Positions 33,713-45,498 of a DNA stretch of 64,000 nucleotides are shown here, one piece after another. Under the pieces are notes generated by a model. It worked only from the letters and a program-made list of their open reading frames with translations, had not been told where the DNA came from and ran no database searches. The stretch lies in assembly GCA_965213905.1 (NCBI GenBank), contig OZ243922.1, positions 248,001-312,000 of the forward strand, read 5' to 3'. Position numbers and translations under genes: made by a program. This DNA comes from SIRX01 sp965213905 (GTDB lineage Bacteria > Actinomycetota > Rubrobacteria > Rubrobacterales > Rubrobacteraceae). The first letter of the stretch is position 1, and each line of letters opens with the position of its first letter.

Positions 33713-34598
33713 GGACCGCCATGCGCTCGGCTTCCGCCAGGTCGCCCATCTCGCGGCCGACCATCGCCTCCCCGAGACCGCGGCTTACGTCGGCGATCAC
33801 CTCCGGGTCGTTGTAGTGGGTCGTCGCCTTGACGATGGCCCGCGCCCTCGTCGCCGGGTCCCCGCTCTTGAAGATACCGCTCCCCACGAAGACCCCGTCC
33901 GCCCCGAGCTGCATCATCAGGGCCGCGTCGGCAGGCGTCGCCAAGCCTCCGGCGGTAAAAAGCACCACCGGCAGCCGGCCATTCTCTGCTACTGATTTGA
34001 CGATCTCGTACGGGGCTCCCAGGTTCTTGGCCTCGGCCATTAGCTCTCCGGAGTCCAGGGTAGTGAGACGCCGGATGCCGCCGAGTATGGAGCGCATGTG
34101 CCGGACAGCTTCGACAACGTTGCCGGTCCCGGCCTCGCCTTTTGACCGGATCATGGCCGCACCCTCGCCGATGCGCCGCAGCGCCTCGCCCAGGTTGGTC
34201 GCGCCACAAACGAACGGCACCGTAAAGCCCCACTTGTCCACGTGGTTCGCCTCGTCGGCCGGTGTCAAGACTTCAGACTCGTCTATGTAGTCCACCTTCA
34301 AAGATTCGAGCACCTGGGCTTCTACGAAGTGCCCGATGCGGGCCTTCGCCATTACGGGTATGGTGACGGCCTCCTGGATACCGGAGACCATCTCGGGGTC
34401 GCTCATACGGGCCACGCCGCCGTCCGCCCGGATGTCGGCCGGCACCCGTTCGAGCGCCATCACGGCCACCGCCCCGGATTCCTCGGCGATCTTTGCCTGC
34501 TCCGCGTCTACCACGTCCATAATGACCCCGCCCTTGAGCATCTGGGCCATGCCGCTCTTTACCCGGAAAGTACCGGTCTGGTGTCCGTTCTCGGCCAT
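33702..34598 (-). CDS. pdxS: Pyridoxal 5'-phosphate synthase lyase subunit PdxS
   Basis: A 298-residue (beta/alpha)8 enzyme that makes PLP from ribose 5-phosphate, glyceraldehyde 3-phosphate and ammonia. Recognised by KSGMAQMLKGGVIMDVV, ALERVPADIRADGGVARMSDP, MAKARIGHFVEAQ (catalytic lysine region), LFTAGGLATPADAALMM and GADGVFVGSGIFKS. Full length. It begins the pdxS-pdxT-yebC unit, with a likely promoter at 34639-34667. Confidence 0.96.
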   Translation of the reverse strand: MAENGHQTGTFRVKSGMAQMLKGGVIMDVVDAEQAKIAEESGAVAVMALERVPADIRADGGVARMSDPEMVSGIQEAVTIPVMAKARIGHFVEAQVLESLKVDYIDESEVLTPADEANHVDKWGFTVPFVCGATNLGEALRRIGEGAAMIRSKGEAGTGNVVEAVRHMRSILGGIRRLTTLDSGELMAEAKNLGAPYEIVKSVAENGRLPVVLFTAGGLATPADAALMMQLGADGVFVGSGIFKSGDPATRARAIVKATTHYNDPEVIADVSRGLGEAMVGREMGDLAEAERMAVRGW

Positions 34599-34638
34599 GT
34601 GTTACTCCCGTAAATGGTTACTAGAAACTGCAAGCGTT

Positions 34639-34667
34639 ATCTTACTACCGTCAGCCCCCGCCGCCAA
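34639..34667 (-). promoter_or_regulatory. Likely pdxS promoter
   Basis: Reading the minus strand, TTGGCG (34662-34667) and TAAGAT (34639-34644) are 17 bases apart, each with four or five of six consensus bases. They end 40 bases before the pdxS ATG. No other signal is seen in the short gap to the HNH gene. Confidence 0.45.
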
Positions 34668-34687
34668 TAGGAGTTGGTGTATAACTG

Positions 34688-35404
34688 CTACTCTAGCAAT
34701 AATCTAACTTCCTTGATGCTGAAAGCCGGAGTGCGCTGGTGCAAGACTGCGTGGCAGTTGGGGCATACTGGCCGAAGATCTTCTACTGGATTTACCTCAT
34801 AACGCGCTCCGACCTTTGAGAGCGGACGGAGATGGTGTACATGAATAAATCCTTCTCCTACCTCACCATATACATCCCCAAAATTGAACCCACAAATGCA
34901 GCAACTCGTACCGTAATGTTCGATGCAACGCCTGCGAGCCCTTGGGTTTCGTTCGTAGACATTAATAGATACTAGCCGAACACTACCCTCAGGGATAGAC
35001 AGGTCTTCGGGTGCGTCTTCGTATAGTTCATCCGGAAGCAAATCCAAAGCCTCGACCCATCCCAGGTGTTCTAAGGAATGAGCAACCTCTGGTCGCATGG
35101 TCCAGTGCCACTCGTTCGCAATTTTTTCGAACGTAACAAGTACTCCGGACCGTTTGCTAGGAGGCTGATCAAGTTGCTCTCCAACACGTCTACCCAGTAT
35201 GCCATAGTGAAGATTAGCGGCATTGTATGTTTCGTATCCTACAGCTTTGGACAACTGGTCAGCCGTAACTGTGCGGTTTGGCGCACAATAGTGGACCCTT
35301 AGCATCTTTTTATAACTATCGGGCAACTCACCTATCGCGCGAAACGCGACAGCATACTGTTGGGAAGATGGGGTAGGATTACCTACAGTATTGGTCACAT
35401 TCAC
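34688..35404 (-). CDS. HNH endonuclease, McrA-like, probably acquired
   Basis: A 238-residue protein. The C-terminal half holds a zinc-type HNH site: CIEHYGTSCCICGFNF (CxxC), EGFIHVHHLRPLSK, NPVEDLRPVCPNCHAVLH. The N-terminal half (QQYAVAFRAIGELPDSYKKML, then a segment like a wHTH or target-recognition part) is of unknown class. The gene has markedly lower GC than its surroundings, like the DUF262 gene. Related proteins restrict modified DNA, so a defence role is possible; no methylase is adjacent. It starts at ATG. Confidence 0.75.
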   Translation of the reverse strand: MNVTNTVGNPTPSSQQYAVAFRAIGELPDSYKKMLRVHYCAPNRTVTADQLSKAVGYETYNAANLHYGILGRRVGEQLDQPPSKRSGVLVTFEKIANEWHWTMRPEVAHSLEHLGWVEALDLLPDELYEDAPEDLSIPEGSVRLVSINVYERNPRARRRCIEHYGTSCCICGFNFGDVYGEVGEGFIHVHHLRPLSKVGARYEVNPVEDLRPVCPNCHAVLHQRTPAFSIKEVRLLLE

Positions 35405-35416
35405 TAATTAGCCACC

Positions 35417-35506
35417 TCACTCTATCTCGATTTTCTGCCGCCGCGTGGACAGCTTTTCTTTCGGCAACTTCTCCAGTCGCGCCAACGTCCCGCCGCTTCT
35501 CTCAGC
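35417..35506 (-). other. In-frame tail downstream of an amber stop, shared with the neighbouring gene
   Basis: Immediately after the TAG of the 73-residue gene, the same frame continues for 29 codons: AERSGGTLARLEKLPKEKL, STRRQKIEIE, stop TGA at 35417. The end matches the C-terminus of the 68-residue neighbour (GALARPEKPSED, VTRRQKIEID) in both DNA and protein. The TAG may therefore be a nonsense mutation or readthrough site in a longer ancestral gene. Confidence 0.6.
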
Positions 35507-35728
35507 CTAGCGCTTTTCGGGCTGCTCAGACTGCTTGGCCTGTTTTGAGCGCTCTTTAGTGTACTCTTCCGAAAACTTCTTCCAGAACGCCTGCAGCCCG
35601 TGGGTAGCCGCGCGTTTGGCCGCCGGAAAGGCAAAGCCGGCTTCATGGCGCGCTACCTCGCCCAGCTTCTGCCAAGCGCGCCCCTTTGTTACTTTCTCCA
35701 GCGCCGCGCTTTTGTTCCAGCGTGCCAC
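35507..35728 (-). CDS. Small hypothetical protein (73 residues), perhaps truncated by an amber codon
   Basis: A basic, helical protein: MARWNKSAALEKVTKGRAW, then ARHEAGFAFPAAKRAATHG and a Lys/Glu/Gln-rich tail. Its middle (HEAGFAFPAAKRAATHGLQ) loosely parallels the neighbour's AGHFRKAGFEALKGIGAL. The GTG start has GAGG upstream. The frame after its TAG stop continues into a tail homologous to that neighbour (see 35417-35506). No family is known to me. Confidence 0.55.
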   Translation of the reverse strand: MARWNKSAALEKVTKGRAWQKLGEVARHEAGFAFPAAKRAATHGLQAFWKKFSEEYTKERSKQAKQSEQPEKR

Positions 35729-35739
35729 GTTCTTGAACC

Positions 35740-35946
35740 TCAGTCTATCTCGATCTTCTGCCGCCGCGTCACGGGCGCATCTTCCGAAGGCTTCTCCGGC
35801 CGCGCCAGCGCCCCGATGCCCTTCAAAGCCTCGAAACCAGCCTTGCGGAAATGTCCGGCGGCCCGCACCCGACGCTCGCCCGGCACCAGCAAATACGCCA
35901 CGGCCCCGAGCAAAGATCCTTTTTTACGGGTCTGATCATACTCCAT
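35740..35946 (-). CDS. Small hypothetical basic protein (68 residues)
   Basis: It reads MEYDQTRKKGSLLGAVAYLL, then PGERRVRAAGHFRKAGFEA and ends VTRRQKIEID. One hydrophobic patch (SLLGAVAYLLV) could be a short membrane-associating helix. The ATG lies inside the 3' end of the ArsA gene (11-base overlap), so it is likely translated from the same message. The C-terminal tail recurs 320 bp downstream. Function unknown. Confidence 0.6.
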   Translation of the reverse strand: MEYDQTRKKGSLLGAVAYLLVPGERRVRAAGHFRKAGFEALKGIGALARPEKPSEDAPVTRRQKIEID

Positions 35947-37111
35947 CTTCCAACCTCACCTTCAGTTGCCCGTCTTCGATACTCGCCCCGGCCGCCACCA
36001 ACCGGGCCATTGAATCCGGCAGCAGTATGTTCCGCTTGTAACTTCCTACCCTCACGAACAGCTCCGCCCCGTTTTTCGAGAGGTCAACGTTCTTCTTCTC
36101 CGCCAACGGCAGGTTCAGGGTTACTTCATACCCCCCGTTCCGCTTTACTATGTCATGCGTCGCCCCCCTAAACAAAACCTCCAGGGGCTCCACGTCCGCG
36201 AACACGTCCTCCGAAAGAGCCGCCAGGGCTTCGAGCCCGTACATCTCCCGGTCGAAGAGCCGAGCCTTCAGTAGCGGTATCGGGGAGAACGACTCCTCGA
36301 TAACCCCCAGGTGCTTCTCTTGGGACTCGCGCCAGCGTCTAAAGTAGGGATCGCTGATCTCATCCGGCAAGAGCCGGTTGACTACGACGGCGTCTACCCC
36401 GTAATCGTATAGGTTGAGGTATGTGTAAGCCCGCCGGGCTTCGGCGACGACCATCTTCTCGGCGTTGGCGACCAGCCGGATCGAGGCGTGCTCCCGGTCC
36501 GTCAGGATATCCTCGACCCCGATAACCGCGTCGTAAAATCTCTGGGCCGCGGCGAAGAAACTATCTTCGGGCACGGGAGGCAGCGAGCCCCGGGTGCGGC
36601 GGGCGAACGGGCGGGCGAGGCCGGCCACTTTGCGCTGGATCGGGAAGATCTTCTCGACGTACCAACTCATCTGATCCGGCAAACTCAACAGCTTCAGCGT
36701 CTCGCCGGTCGGGGCGGCATCCACTATCAGCGCGTCGTAATCACCCTCCCGGTGGTGCTCGCGGATCATGAGCAGCCCGAACAGTTCGTCCATGCCCGGC
36801 AGCATCGCCAGTTCTTCAGCGGCCAGCGCGTCGGCCCCCTGCCACTCGAAAACGCTGGTGATATAGGTCTGGATCTCCGACCAGTGATCCTCGATCATAG
36901 TCGTGTGATCCATCTCCTGCGCCCAGAGACCACCCTCCAATTCCTTGGGCTCCGGCCCGATCTCGGTGTCGAAAGCGTCCGACAACGAGTGCGCCGGGTC
37001 GGTGCTCATCACGAGCGACTTCTTCCCGTCCCGCGCAGCCTTTAGCGCCGTGGCCGCGGCCACGCTCGTCTTGCCGACGCCGCCCTTGCCAGTATAGAGA
37101 ATGGTCCGCAC
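35936..37111 (-). CDS. ArsA/GET3-family ATPase
   Basis: A P-loop ATPase of about 391 residues. The signature RTILYTGKGGVGKTSVAAA opens the protein, followed by SLVMSTDPAHSLSDAF (switch), DALIVDAAPTGETLKLLSLP (Walker B region) and a C-terminal beta domain NGGYEVTLNLPLAEKKNVDL. Single-domain ArsA relatives in actinobacteria are of uncertain role; true arsenite pumps have two domains and an ArsB partner, neither seen here. I start it at GTG 37111, seven bases after the DksA-like stop; the frame extends to 37153 inside that gene. Confidence 0.82.
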   Translation of the reverse strand: MRTILYTGKGGVGKTSVAAATALKAARDGKKSLVMSTDPAHSLSDAFDTEIGPEPKELEGGLWAQEMDHTTMIEDHWSEIQTYITSVFEWQGADALAAEELAMLPGMDELFGLLMIREHHREGDYDALIVDAAPTGETLKLLSLPDQMSWYVEKIFPIQRKVAGLARPFARRTRGSLPPVPEDSFFAAAQRFYDAVIGVEDILTDREHASIRLVANAEKMVVAEARRAYTYLNLYDYGVDAVVVNRLLPDEISDPYFRRWRESQEKHLGVIEESFSPIPLLKARLFDREMYGLEALAALSEDVFADVEPLEVLFRGATHDIVKRNGGYEVTLNLPLAEKKNVDLSKNGAELFVRVGSYKRNILLPDSMARLVAAGASIEDGQLKVRLEDGV

Positions 37112-37118
37112 TAGAGAA

Positions 37119-37517
37119 TTATACCTCTCCACCTCCGGCAGGACGTCGTTCACGCTCGAAACTCTGCTGCGCCTCCACGGTACGAATAGCCTCCGGGATC
37201 GCCTCTAAACGGCCCTTCGCTATCTCCTCTCCAGTATCGTCGCAGACGCCGTAAGAACCTTCCTCGACCTTTTCCAGCGCCCGCTCCACATCTTCGAGCC
37301 GCCGCTCCATCTGCTCCCCAATGGTCGCGTCCATCTCGCGGGTGAACATTTGCTGGGACTCATCCCCGGAATCTAACTCGGTATCCTGCTCCTCCTGGCT
37401 CCGGTCCCGCTCATCCTCTTCCATACCGCGCCGCATACGAAGAAGCTCTTCCTTCAACCCCTCCAGACTTCCGCGCTGCTCCTCGACGAACTGCTCATCA
37501 AGCTGCGTATTAGCCAT
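37119..37517 (-). CDS. DksA/TraR-like protein without the zinc cysteines
   Basis: A 132-residue coiled-coil protein (about 1-85 rich in Glu/Arg heptads) ending in a DksA/TraR-type C-terminal fold: GSYGVCDDTGEEIAKGRLEA, IPEAIRTVEAQ. Canonical members have four zinc cysteines; only one remains here. The coiled-coil tip holds acidic residues. Such proteins can enter the RNA polymerase secondary channel and modify rRNA promoters, but binding here is inference. It starts at ATG behind GGAAAGGATC and lies just past the rRNA operon terminator, on the same strand. Confidence 0.72.
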   Translation of the reverse strand: MANTQLDEQFVEEQRGSLEGLKEELLRMRRGMEEDERDRSQEEQDTELDSGDESQQMFTREMDATIGEQMERRLEDVERALEKVEEGSYGVCDDTGEEIAKGRLEAIPEAIRTVEAQQSFERERRPAGGGEV

Positions 37518-37569
37518 AGTAAAGATCCTTTCCAATCTCACAACTTTCTACACCACGAAACCATCCTAC

Positions 37570-37603
37570 AAAAAGAACCAGCCCCAAACACCGGGACCGG
37601 CTC
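37570..37603 (-). terminator. Intrinsic terminator of the rRNA operon
   Basis: On the minus strand GAGCCGGTCCC and GGGGCTGGTTC pair over 11 positions (with G-U pairs) around a seven-base loop and are followed by TTTTT. It lies about 40 bases past the 5S 3' end, before the DksA-like gene. Confidence 0.8.
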
Positions 37604-37637
37604 CTGAAACCTGATGCCTAAAGCCTGAAACCTATAA
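37603..37637. repeat. Five tandem heptamers (consensus CCTGAAA)
   Basis: Plus-strand units are CCTGAAA, CCTGATG, CCTAAAG, CCTGAAA and CCTATAA, in exact seven-base register between the 5S 3' end and the terminator. Origin and role are unknown; it could be a slippage-made repeat. Confidence 0.65.
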
Positions 37638-37640
37638 AAA

Positions 37641-37757
<117 letters not shown>

Positions 37758-37851
37758 ATAAAATGGGTCTTACTATTCGGTTGTAAAGCCCGGGCGATAG
37801 CTGACCTCTGATCTTTAAAAACTGCATAGCAACGAAACGAAAAACAAAACA

Positions 37852-40834
<2,983 letters not shown>

Positions 40835-41095
40835 AATGGTTCTTTTGTTTCTCGCTTTCGCACTATGCAGTTTTCAAAGACCAGACGCCTTCGCTCTCGC
40901 GGGCGCACTAGCTACAGAGCCCGTAGGCCCTGAAAACTGAACAGCAGCTACTCGAAAAAGGCAGTCAAGCCTGTCCACGCCTATTTGAAACTGGTCGAAA
41001 TATCCTAGAGCGGTACACCAGCGTAGCGAGCTAATGCTCAAGCCACTGTATGCTGGGACCGATCGGTTGGCCGTTGCCGGCCTAACTTAATCCCT
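40835..41095 (-). other. 16S-23S internal transcribed spacer without tRNA genes
   Basis: A spacer of about 260 bases. No tRNA-Ile or tRNA-Ala is present. At 40861-40880 lies the 23S processing-stem arm containing GCAGTTTTCAAAG, and at 40929-40951 the 16S stem arm (TGAAAACTGAACAGCAGC on the plus strand), which pairs with 42785-42808 upstream of 16S. Nothing else is recognised. Confidence 0.8.
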
Positions 41096-42645
<1,550 letters not shown>

Positions 42646-42872
42646 AACCTACTCTACCGAAGTAGAGTTGAAGTTATAGTTGGTGCGGGCGATACCCGCT
42701 CGGCGATCCACATTTCACTCTCGGACCGCAGAGAGTCAGTCTCGGCGTGTTAATTGACAGGTTTGTGTATTTCTACCTTGTCTTTCGCTGCTATTCAGTT
42801 TTCAAAGCCTCAAGCCCCTCGCCTCTCGGCGGAGCTAGTAACGGAACGAAACCTCTTTTTAGCGACTAAAAC

Positions 42873-42890
42873 GCCCACCTCACGGTGGGC
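42873..42890 (-). terminator. Terminator-like hairpin inside the rRNA leader
   Basis: On the minus strand GCCCACC and GGTGGGC form a perfect seven-base-pair stem around GTGA, followed by GTTTTAGTC. It lies about 85 bases past the promoter -10 and 230 bases before 16S, so it could be an attenuator that the rRNA antitermination complex overrides. The T-run is short. A second, weaker hairpin (CTCCC/GGGAG) lies at about 42900-42920. Confidence 0.5.
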
Positions 42891-42974
42891 CCGGTGCCTA
42901 CTCCCAATCTGCTGGGGAGACTACCTGAAGCGCCTCAATTCGGTTTTCAAGTCGTTTACCGTCATGCCCTGAGG

Positions 42975-43002
42975 AGTATACCAACCTCCCCGTGGTTGTC
43001 AA
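42975..43002 (-). promoter_or_regulatory. rRNA operon promoter
   Basis: On the minus strand TTGACA (42997-43002) and TATACT (42975-42980) are separated by 16 bases. Both are near-perfect boxes, placed about 330 bases before 16S, and this is the best promoter in the window. A G-rich spacer (CGGGGAGG) is present. Transcription covers the leader with its hairpin and the 16S processing-stem arm at 42785-42808. Confidence 0.8.
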
Positions 43003-43060
43003 CTGGCCTTTGGGAATTCAACGTAACTTCCCGGCGACCGCTTGTTACGACCACGCCGAG

Positions 43061-43088
43061 GATTGTAGCAGATCGCTACAAATTTTCA
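43061..43088 (-). promoter_or_regulatory. Inverted repeat over a possible second rRNA promoter
   Basis: TTGTAGC (43062-43068) and GCTACAA (43074-43080) form a perfect seven-base inverted repeat with a five-base centre. On the minus strand it overlaps a -10-like TACAAT (43061-43066), with GTGAAA 16 bases upstream. It could be an upstream rRNA promoter under operator control, or the end hairpin of tyrS; no T-run follows on the minus strand. Confidence 0.4.
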
Positions 43089-44243
43089 CCCGCCGCCCGA
43101 TGACAGCCGCGCGTAGCGGCGTTTCCCGACCTGGAGGACCCGGCCTGCGAGTGATTCTCTGTCGAAGGAGAGTTTCTCATCTCCTACGACTTCGCCGTCG
43201 AGTCGTACAGCACCGCCGCGGATAAAACGCCGGGCTTCGCCGTTTGTGTCGGCGAAGCCGGCGTGGGTGATGAGGGCCACGATCCAGACCTGTTCGCCCT
43301 CCGGTAGCGGGACTTCTGGGGTATCTTCGGGGACTTCGCGCCGGGCGTGGGCGTAGAAAGTTTTCTCCGCGTCCGCGACGGCCTCTTCTCCGTGAAACTG
43401 GCTTACCAGGGAGCGGGCCAGCTCGCGCTTCTGTTCTACCGCTTCGGCCTCGGGGGCCGGGTGGTTTAGCAGCAGCGAGTAGTAGCCGGCCATAAGCTCG
43501 TCCGGGATGCTCATGGCTTTACCGAACATGTCTTGGGGCGCGTCGGTTACGCCGATGTAGTTACCGAGTGATTTGCTCATCTTCATCTTGCCGTCCGTGC
43601 CGACGAGGAGTGGGGTCGTGAGGACAGACTGGGGGGGTTTGCCGTAGTACTCCATGATCTGGCGTCCCATTAGCAGGTTGTAGAGTTGGTCGGTGCCGCC
43701 GAGTTCTACGTCGGCGTTTATGGCGACGGAATCGTAGGCCTGCATAAGGGGGTAGAGGAGCTCGGTCAGCGAGATCTGGCCGCCGGTGGCATAGCGCTTG
43801 CTGAAGTCGTCACGCTCCATGATGCGGGCGACGGTCGTGGCCCGGGTCAGCTCTATGATGTCCGCCAGCGTCAGCGGCGCGAGCCACTCCGAGTTGCGCC
43901 GCACTTCGGTACGGTCGCGGTCCAGGATCAGGTACGCTTGATCCAGGTACGTCTCCGTGTTGGCCTGGATTTCTTCGGACGAGAGAACAGGCCGGGTCTT
44001 CGACCTGCCGGACGGATCCCCCACCCTCGCGGTGTAGTCGCCTATAACCAGTACGGCCGTGTGGCCGAGATCCTGGAACTCCCTCAACTTTTTCAACACC
44101 ACCGCGAAACCGAGGTGAATATCCGGGGCGGTCGGATCTATACCGAGTTTTACCCGCAACGGGGCCCCGCCCGCCAGGCGACGTTCGAGCTCGTCCCAGG
44201 GTATCGCGTCTACAGCGTTGGCGAATATTGTGTTTTGGTTCAT
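43086..44243 (-). CDS. tyrS: Tyrosyl-tRNA synthetase
   Basis: A class I synthetase of 385 residues that charges tRNA-Tyr. The HIGH-equivalent is PTAPDIHLGFAVVL (about residue 37), the KMSKS loop is GKMKMSKSLGNYIG (about 224), and GGTDQLYNLLMGRQ binds tyrosine/tRNA. A C-terminal S4-like RNA-binding domain (about 325-385, RRFIRGGAVRLDGE) follows. It is of the TyrZ-like type with a short insertion. It starts at ATG; its stop lies just upstream of the rRNA promoter region. Confidence 0.95.
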   Translation of the reverse strand: MNQNTIFANAVDAIPWDELERRLAGGAPLRVKLGIDPTAPDIHLGFAVVLKKLREFQDLGHTAVLVIGDYTARVGDPSGRSKTRPVLSSEEIQANTETYLDQAYLILDRDRTEVRRNSEWLAPLTLADIIELTRATTVARIMERDDFSKRYATGGQISLTELLYPLMQAYDSVAINADVELGGTDQLYNLLMGRQIMEYYGKPPQSVLTTPLLVGTDGKMKMSKSLGNYIGVTDAPQDMFGKAMSIPDELMAGYYSLLLNHPAPEAEAVEQKRELARSLVSQFHGEEAVADAEKTFYAHARREVPEDTPEVPLPEGEQVWIVALITHAGFADTNGEARRFIRGGAVRLDGEVVGDEKLSFDRESLAGRVLQVGKRRYARLSSGGG

Positions 44244-44301
44244 GTCCTTAATTTAACCCAATTGCCGGTGCGGTGTAGGGTAATAGGGCTCCATGTAATA
44301 T

Positions 44302-44517
44302 ATGGTCCTGGCAAACGTCCTCTATGGACCGGAAATCTATTTATCGTACCCGGAAAATCCCGGCGCGGCCCTCGTTTCCATGATGTCCGGTACCGAAACA
44401 GACAAACCGGCGGGAAAGTTCGAGGGGGGTAAATACTTCACGCTACGATCCGTCCCCGGGCCAGAGACCGCGCTCGGCACGGACAGAATCAAGCCGAACG
44501 TCGTAAGCCGCGGTTAG
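44302..44517 (+). CDS. Doubtful small ORF (71 residues)
   Basis: The frame MVLANVLYGPEIYLSYPENP to the stop at 44517 has GC-rich third positions and fills the gap between the divergent tyrS and convergent glycosylase gene. However, it overlaps the glycosylase by 29 bases, lacks a ribosome-binding site, and matches nothing I know. It may be non-coding; the gap then simply holds the tyrS promoter region. Confidence 0.25.
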   Translation: MVLANVLYGPEIYLSYPENPGAALVSMMSGTETDKPAGKFEGGKYFTLRSVPGPETALGTDRIKPNVVSRG

Positions 44518-45088
44518 AAATCTTTTTGGGAGAGACCGAGATGTGCTCATCGTCCAAGACGAGGTAACGCCAGGGTAGGTCTGTGCCACGGCTAATACCG
44601 ATGCGGGTGGTGGAGACGATCTCGCCTTCCAGCGGCTCTCCCCAGTGGATGCCTAGGTTACCGTTGGTCAGGTTGGCCCCATCGTAGTCGAGCGTAACAC
44701 CGAGCGCCTGGGTAAGCTTTCCCGGTCCGTTGCAGAGGTCGTAGTCGCGGCCCCGCCGCTCCTCCATCAACCCCAGGCCTTCAACGGGCTGCAAGGCCCG
44801 GATCAAGACCGCGCTCCCGACGCCTTCGTCTTCACATACTACGTTTAGCAGCCGGTGTATCCCGTATGACAGATAGACGTAAGCGAAGCCCGGGGGACTG
44901 AAGATGGTGCGGTTTCGCATGGTGCCGACGTTTTTGTAAGCGTGGCAGGCCGGGTCGTCCGGGCGGTAGGCCTCGGTCTCGACGATGATCCCCGAAGCCC
45001 GGCCTTCCGGCGAGTCGTGGACCAGCAGACAGCCGAGCAGGTCTACCGCCACCTCCCGGGAGTCCCGGTCGTAAAACCCGGTTTTCAA
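44489..45088 (-). CDS. 3-methyladenine DNA glycosylase (AAG/MPG family)
   Basis: A 199-residue base-excision enzyme that removes alkylated purines. Typical segments are VDLLGCLLVHD, IIVETEAYRPDDPACHAYKN with the catalytic Glu, NRTIFSPPGFAYVYLSYGIH, LIRALQPVEGL and CNGPGKLTQALGV. Length is normal. The TTG start overlaps the upstream stop as TTGA, so it is coupled to the preceding small gene. Confidence 0.92.
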   Translation of the reverse strand: MKTGFYDRDSREVAVDLLGCLLVHDSPEGRASGIIVETEAYRPDDPACHAYKNVGTMRNRTIFSPPGFAYVYLSYGIHRLLNVVCEDEGVGSAVLIRALQPVEGLGLMEERRGRDYDLCNGPGKLTQALGVTLDYDGANLTNGNLGIHWGEPLEGEIVSTTRIGISRGTDLPWRYLVLDDEHISVSPKKISNRGLRRSA

Positions 45089-45444
45089 AACATCTTCGGG
45101 GATTCTTGTTCTCCGGTAAGCTCCGTTATGCGGCGCGACAAATCGTCGAGATCCAGGCCAGCTTCAGAGCGGATCGAGGATTTCAGCAACGGCCTTACCT
45201 GCCCGATCTGCATCTGTAAACCCCGCAGAAGCTCGACCGTGCCGCTCTCAGCCCCGACCATGTCCCGCAGGATGGTGCCTTCGGTCCGGCCGGCGACCAG
45301 CGGCTCGGCTATGTTCTCCACGTACACCAGGGTACGGCGTCCGCTGCCCCGATCCTCTTCGATGGGCACGAGTGCCACGATCCTGTCGGAGCGCACGAAC
45401 TTGCCAAACCCTAGAGAAACCAGCCGATCCGGGACGATCTTCAC
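45085..45444 (-). CDS. RemA/DUF370-like regulator with extended C-terminus
   Basis: A 119-residue protein. The first 35 residues, RLVSLGFGKFVRSDRIVALV, match the start of the RemA/DUF370 family (VNIGFGNMVSANRIVAIV), which binds DNA in firmicutes. The middle (RTLVYVENIAEPLVAGRTEGTI) diverges, and a longer helical C-terminus with DDLSRRITELTGE is extra. Family membership is plausible, not certain. It starts at ATG and precedes the glycosylase with a four-base overlap. Confidence 0.55.
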   Translation of the reverse strand: MKIVPDRLVSLGFGKFVRSDRIVALVPIEEDRGSGRRTLVYVENIAEPLVAGRTEGTILRDMVGAESGTVELLRGLQMQIGQVRPLLKSSIRSEAGLDLDDLSRRITELTGEQESPKMF

Positions 45445-45498
45445 AATAAGTGAATTCTAACAGAGCGCACGCCCATCAAAACCGCTATATTTCGAACT

